Assembly (NCBI GenBank): GCA_903860995.1
Contig: CAIOSS010000134.1
Location: 1-9,449, forward strand
Reading direction: 5' to 3'
From: an uncultured delta proteobacterium
GTDB lineage: Bacteria > Myxococcota_A > Polyangia > Polyangiales > Ga0077539
Length of the DNA: 9,449 nt
Positions 7,256 to 9,449 of this stretch are shown here, one piece after another (positions within the stretch are counted from its first letter, which is position 1; the number at the start of each line of letters is the position of its first letter). A program made the translations under genes and the position numbers. Below the pieces are notes generated by a model. The model saw only the letters and a list, made by a program, of their open reading frames with translations. It was not told the origin of the DNA and made no database searches.

Positions 7256-7261
7256 GCCGTG
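7245..7261 (+). promoter_or_regulatory. Ribosome binding site and GTG start of nuoN
   Basis: AGGGAA (7245-7250) lies inside the end of nuoM, 8 nt before GTG at 7259. It supports this GTG as the nuoN start even though it is not ATG: the reading frame from here gives the hydrophobic N-terminus expected of helix 1, while the next in-frame ATG would remove most of that helix. Confidence 0.7.
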
Positions 7262-8806
7262 AACTTCCTGCTGGTCCTCGCCCCGATTCTCACCCTCGCC
7301 GCCGGCGGGGTGGTCCTCATGATGCTCGACGCCTTCCAGAAGGAAGACGGCCAGCTCGCGATGCCCACGGCGCTGCTCCACTTCGTGGCCGCGGCCGCCG
7401 CCCTCGCCCTCTGGCAGCGCGGCATCCCCGCGGACGGCGCCGCCCTCGTCGCCCCGTGGCTCACCGTCGATCGCACGGGGCTCTTCCTCGCCGCGGTCAT
7501 CTCCGTCGGCGGCGCGCTCGCGTCGCTCCTCGCGGGCGGTTACCTCGCCGAGCACAAGATGGATCGCGGCGAGTACTACCCCCTCGTCGCGTTCTCCTCC
7601 GCGGGCGCCATCATGCTCGCGCAGTCGGGTGACACGCTCACCCTCTTCCTCGGCCTCGAGACCATGTCCCTCGGCGTCTACGCCCTCACCGGCTTCCGCC
7701 GCAGCAGCGCCCGCTCCGCCGAGGCGGCGCTCAAGTACTTCCTGCTCGGCTCGTTCGCGGCCGCGCTGCTCCTCTTCGGCGCCGCGCTGCTCTACGCCGT
7801 CACCGGGCACACCGACTACGCCGGCATCGCCCAGGGCCTGCGCCCCACCGCCGAGCTCCCGTCCGACCTCGTGGCCCGCGCCGCCGAGGAGACCCTCCGC
7901 GCCGTCCACACCCGCATCTCCATCTTCGCGATGGTGCTCATCCTCGTGGGCCTCGCCTTCAAGATCGGCGCGGTGCCCTTCCACATGTGGACGCCCGACG
8001 CCTACGAGGGCGCCCCCACCTCGACCACCGCGTACATGAGCGTCGTCGTGAAGGCCGCGGCCTTCGGCGCCTTCATGCGCATCATGCTCACCGTCTTCGG
8101 CGACGTGGGCAGCGCCAGCGGCACCGCCGGCTGGCCCGCCATCCTCGCCTGGATCGCTGTCCTCACGATGACCGTCGGCAACCTCATGGCCCTCACGCAG
8201 ACGAGCGTGAAGCGCATGCTGGCGTACAGCTCCATCGCGCACGCGGGCTACATCCTGCTGGGCGTGCTGACGGCGCCCCGCGACGGCGTCGGCGTCACGG
8301 CGCAGGCCTCGGTGCTCTTCTACCTGGCCGGCTACGCGGTCACCAACGTGGGCGTCTTCGCGGCCCTCGCCCTCGCCGGACGCCGCGGCGCCGAGGCCGT
8401 GAGCTTCGACGACCTCGCGGGCTACGCGCGTCGCCACCCGGCCGCGGGCTTCGCGCTGGCGTTCTTCCTCCTGTCGCTCACCGGCATCCCCCCGACGGTG
8501 GGCTTCTTCGCGAAGTTCTACGTGGTGCGGGCCACGCTCGACGCGGGCTACACCACCCTGGCCATCATCGCGATGCTCAACAGCGCCGTGTCGGCCTACT
8601 ACTACCTCGGCGTGCTGGTGAAGATGTACATGCGCGAACCCTCCCCGGGCGCCGCGCAGGCCGCGCCCAACAAGTCCTTCTACATCGTGTTCACCATCCT
8701 GGTGTCGGCCGCCCTGGTGCTGCACATGGGCATGAGCCCGGGCCGCTGGCTGGGCCTCGCCACCGAGGCCGTCACCCCCGCCGCCGCTCCGACCGCCGCG
8801 CCCTGA
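7259..8806 (+). CDS. nuoN: NADH-quinone oxidoreductase subunit NuoN
   Basis: Antiporter-like proton pump nearest NuoK in the membrane arm. The 515-residue product (E. coli 485) begins with GTG. The channel residues are present: E134 (LGLETMSL), K159 (ALKYFLLGSF), K235 (AFKIGAVPFHMWTPDAYEG), K265 (VVVKAAAFG) and K419 (GFFAKF). They match E. coli E133, K158, K217, K247 and K395. The TPDAYEGAP and TGIPPTVGF motifs are typical of NuoN. About 17 extra residues fall between helices 6 and 7 (about 184-220), a loop predicted on the periplasmic side. The C-terminus is a short Ala/Pro-rich tail. It follows nuoM by 3 nt and is the last gene of the cluster, with a strong G/C hairpin a few bases after its stop. 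Confidence 0.96.
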   Translation: MNFLLVLAPILTLAAGGVVLMMLDAFQKEDGQLAMPTALLHFVAAAAALALWQRGIPADGAALVAPWLTVDRTGLFLAAVISVGGALASLLAGGYLAEHKMDRGEYYPLVAFSSAGAIMLAQSGDTLTLFLGLETMSLGVYALTGFRRSSARSAEAALKYFLLGSFAAALLLFGAALLYAVTGHTDYAGIAQGLRPTAELPSDLVARAAEETLRAVHTRISIFAMVLILVGLAFKIGAVPFHMWTPDAYEGAPTSTTAYMSVVVKAAAFGAFMRIMLTVFGDVGSASGTAGWPAILAWIAVLTMTVGNLMALTQTSVKRMLAYSSIAHAGYILLGVLTAPRDGVGVTAQASVLFYLAGYAVTNVGVFAALALAGRRGAEAVSFDDLAGYARRHPAAGFALAFFLLSLTGIPPTVGFFAKFYVVRATLDAGYTTLAIIAMLNSAVSAYYYLGVLVKMYMREPSPGAAQAAPNKSFYIVFTILVSAALVLHMGMSPGRWLGLATEAVTPAAAPTAAP

Positions 8807-8812
8807 CGCGGC

Positions 8813-8831
8813 GCCCCGCGAGCGGCGGGGT
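8813..8831 (+). terminator. Terminator-like G/C hairpin after nuoN
   Basis: CCCCGC (8814-8819) pairs perfectly with GCGGGG (8825-8830) around a five-base loop GAGCG; a G-T wobble at 8813/8831 adds a seventh pair. It starts only 7 nt after the nuoN stop, the expected place for an operon end. No run of T follows, so it is not a textbook intrinsic terminator. In such a GC-rich genome it may be a U-less terminator, an mRNA 3'-end stabiliser or a chance stem. Confidence 0.45.
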
Positions 8832-9037
8832 CCATCGGGTCGTCCCGTGCCGGGCGTCGCCGCTACCTCCGATCGCCATCGTCCCACCCGTCGTTGCTCG
8901 CGCGGTCGCTCCCCCGGCCGCGCCGCCCGCGCTGCCAGCGCATCAGAAGCCGTGGCTCCGGCGTGTACAGGACCCCGCCGAGATGTGTAGAAGCGATCGG
9001 CTTCCAACCCGCGGGCACCAGCAACGGCACGCTCCGT
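8832..9037. other. Intergenic region before the lipoprotein gene
   Basis: No convincing gene is seen between the nuoN hairpin and the lipoprotein ribosome site. The stretch holds one perfect 5-bp inverted repeat, GAAGC (8990-8994) and GCTTC (9000-9004), with GATCG between, about 50 nt before the lipoprotein start. A weak -10-like TGTAGA (8986-8991) overlaps its first arm but has no good -35 partner. A promoter for the next gene is likely somewhere here, yet I cannot place it. Confidence 0.4.
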
Positions 9038-9042
9038 GGAGG
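9038..9042 (+). promoter_or_regulatory. Strong ribosome binding site for the lipoprotein gene
   Basis: GGAGG lies 10 nt upstream of the ATG at 9053. It is one of the clearest Shine-Dalgarno sequences in the window and decides the start of the truncated gene that follows. Confidence 0.75.
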
Positions 9043-9052
9043 ACTCCTCCCC

Positions 9053-9449
9053 ATGACGCACCTGTTTTGTAGCGATTTCCGGCGTTCGGGTCTCGGCGTC
9101 ACCCTCGCGCTGTCAACCTGGTTGGCGGTCGCGGGGTGCAATCGCCCCACCCCCGAGCCCACGCGCCCTGCGCCCGCGGCGAGTGATGCGCCCACGGCCG
9201 CGGCCCGTCCGAACGCCCCGCGGCCCGTCGGTCCCACCGGCGCGGTCGAGGGCGTCGTGCGCCTCACCGGGTCGGTGCCTCCGCCGCGGCCGGTGGTCAT
9301 CGACGCCGACGTCGCGCGCATGCGCGGCTGCGCCGAGAGCGCCCGCGGCTACTACGCCAGCCCCTTCGGCATCACGGCGCCGGGGCCGCTGCCCGCGGCG
9401 CTGGTGAGCGTCGACACCCGCGGGCTCCCGGCGCCTCCCGCGCGGCGGC
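9053..9449 (+). CDS. Secreted lipoprotein, possible carboxypeptidase-regulatory-like domain (partial, 3' end cut)
   Basis: The first 132 codons are present and the frame is still open at the window edge. The N-terminus is a lipoprotein signal: basic R10-R11, a hydrophobic core (about 13-27), and a lipobox VAGC with the lipidated cysteine at C29. A Pro/Ala-rich linker (30-62) follows. The next segment, GAVEGVVRLTGSVPPPRP (63-80), with a D-rich stretch, C93 and then LPAALVSV (113-120), resembles the G-x-V-x-G-x-V-x-L-x-G-x-P-P pattern of carboxypeptidase-regulatory-like or cupredoxin-associated secreted proteins. That family match is an inference from pattern alone. The start is supported by GGAGG 10 nt upstream. 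It lies 246 nt after nuoN behind a hairpin, so it is probably a separate transcription unit unrelated to complex I. Function is unknown. Confidence 0.75.
   Translation, partial: MTHLFCSDFRRSGLGVTLALSTWLAVAGCNRPTPEPTRPAPAASDAPTAAARPNAPRPVGPTGAVEGVVRLTGSVPPPRPVVIDADVARMRGCAESARGYYASPFGITAPGPLPAALVSVDTRGLPAPPARR

Noticed and set aside
8986..8991. -10-like TGTAGA before the lipoprotein gene
   Set aside because: The expected -35 position holds GTGTAC, which is not a convincing partner; listed only as part of the intergenic region.
4826..9061. Minus-strand open frame of 1411 codons opposite nuoL, nuoM and nuoN
   Set aside because: It is antisense to three clearly recognised genes, is dominated by Arg, Gly, Ala, Glu, Asp and His, and has no known fold. 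Long antisense frames are expected in genes with very high G/C at third positions.
8863..9321. Minus-strand open frame of 152 codons in the nuoN-lipoprotein gap
   Set aside because: It overlaps the lipoprotein signal sequence, is Arg/Gly/Pro-rich and has no recognisable domain; the plus-strand gene has a strong ribosome site and a lipobox.
1..9449. CRISPR arrays, tRNA or rRNA genes, insertion sequences or transposon ends
   Set aside because: I saw no spaced direct repeats, no RNA gene signatures, no transposase and no flanking inverted repeats; nearly all the window is coding complex I genes.

Overview
The window is very GC-rich (roughly 70% by eye, with strong G/C at third codon positions). 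It carries one compact plus-strand operon for respiratory complex I (proton-pumping NADH:quinone oxidoreductase). The order is nuoE, nuoF, nuoJ, nuoK, nuoL, nuoM, nuoN (165-8806), followed by the start of an unrelated lipoprotein gene (from 9053, cut by the window edge). The base composition, the Gram-negative style lipoprotein signal and the long-looped Nuo proteins suggest a GC-rich Gram-negative bacterium, possibly a myxobacterium-like (Myxococcota / former Deltaproteobacteria) lineage. That placement is an inference and cannot be proved from this window.

Layout. Positions 1-164 are a leader with a possible sigma-70-type promoter (perfect TTGACA), small hairpins and an in-frame stop just before nuoE. 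Positions 165-2061 encode the NADH-input module: NuoE (2Fe-2S N1a) and NuoF (FMN, NADH site, 4Fe-4S N3). Positions 2061-8806 encode five membrane-arm subunits: NuoJ and NuoK at the hinge, then the antiporter-like proton pumps NuoL, NuoM and NuoN. Junctions are very tight: 7 nt, 1-nt overlap, 4-nt overlap, 12 nt, 9 nt and 3 nt, so the genes are almost certainly one transcript. Positions 8807-9052 are a 246-nt intergenic region opening with a GC-rich hairpin that may end transcription. Positions 9053-9449 encode the N-terminus of a secreted lipoprotein.

How the genes work together. NuoF oxidises NADH at FMN and passes electrons to N3; NuoE holds the side cluster N1a. The membrane subunits use the energy of quinone reduction to pump protons. 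The subunits linking these two halves are not here: NuoG, NuoI and NuoH (usually between F and J), and NuoA-D (usually upstream). nuoF runs straight into nuoJ with overlapping stop and start codons, so G, H and I must lie elsewhere if the complex is complete.

Nothing here is an unknown system as such. The notable signal is that several membrane subunits carry extra material predicted to lie on the periplasmic side. NuoL has an extra segment of about 108 residues after its last membrane helix that looks like a PKD/Ig-type beta-sandwich, plus a loop enlarged by about 33 residues. NuoM has a two-cysteine loop insert and a Pro/Ala-rich tail. NuoK and NuoN have enlarged loops. All proton-channel residues I checked are kept, so these look like additions to a working enzyme.
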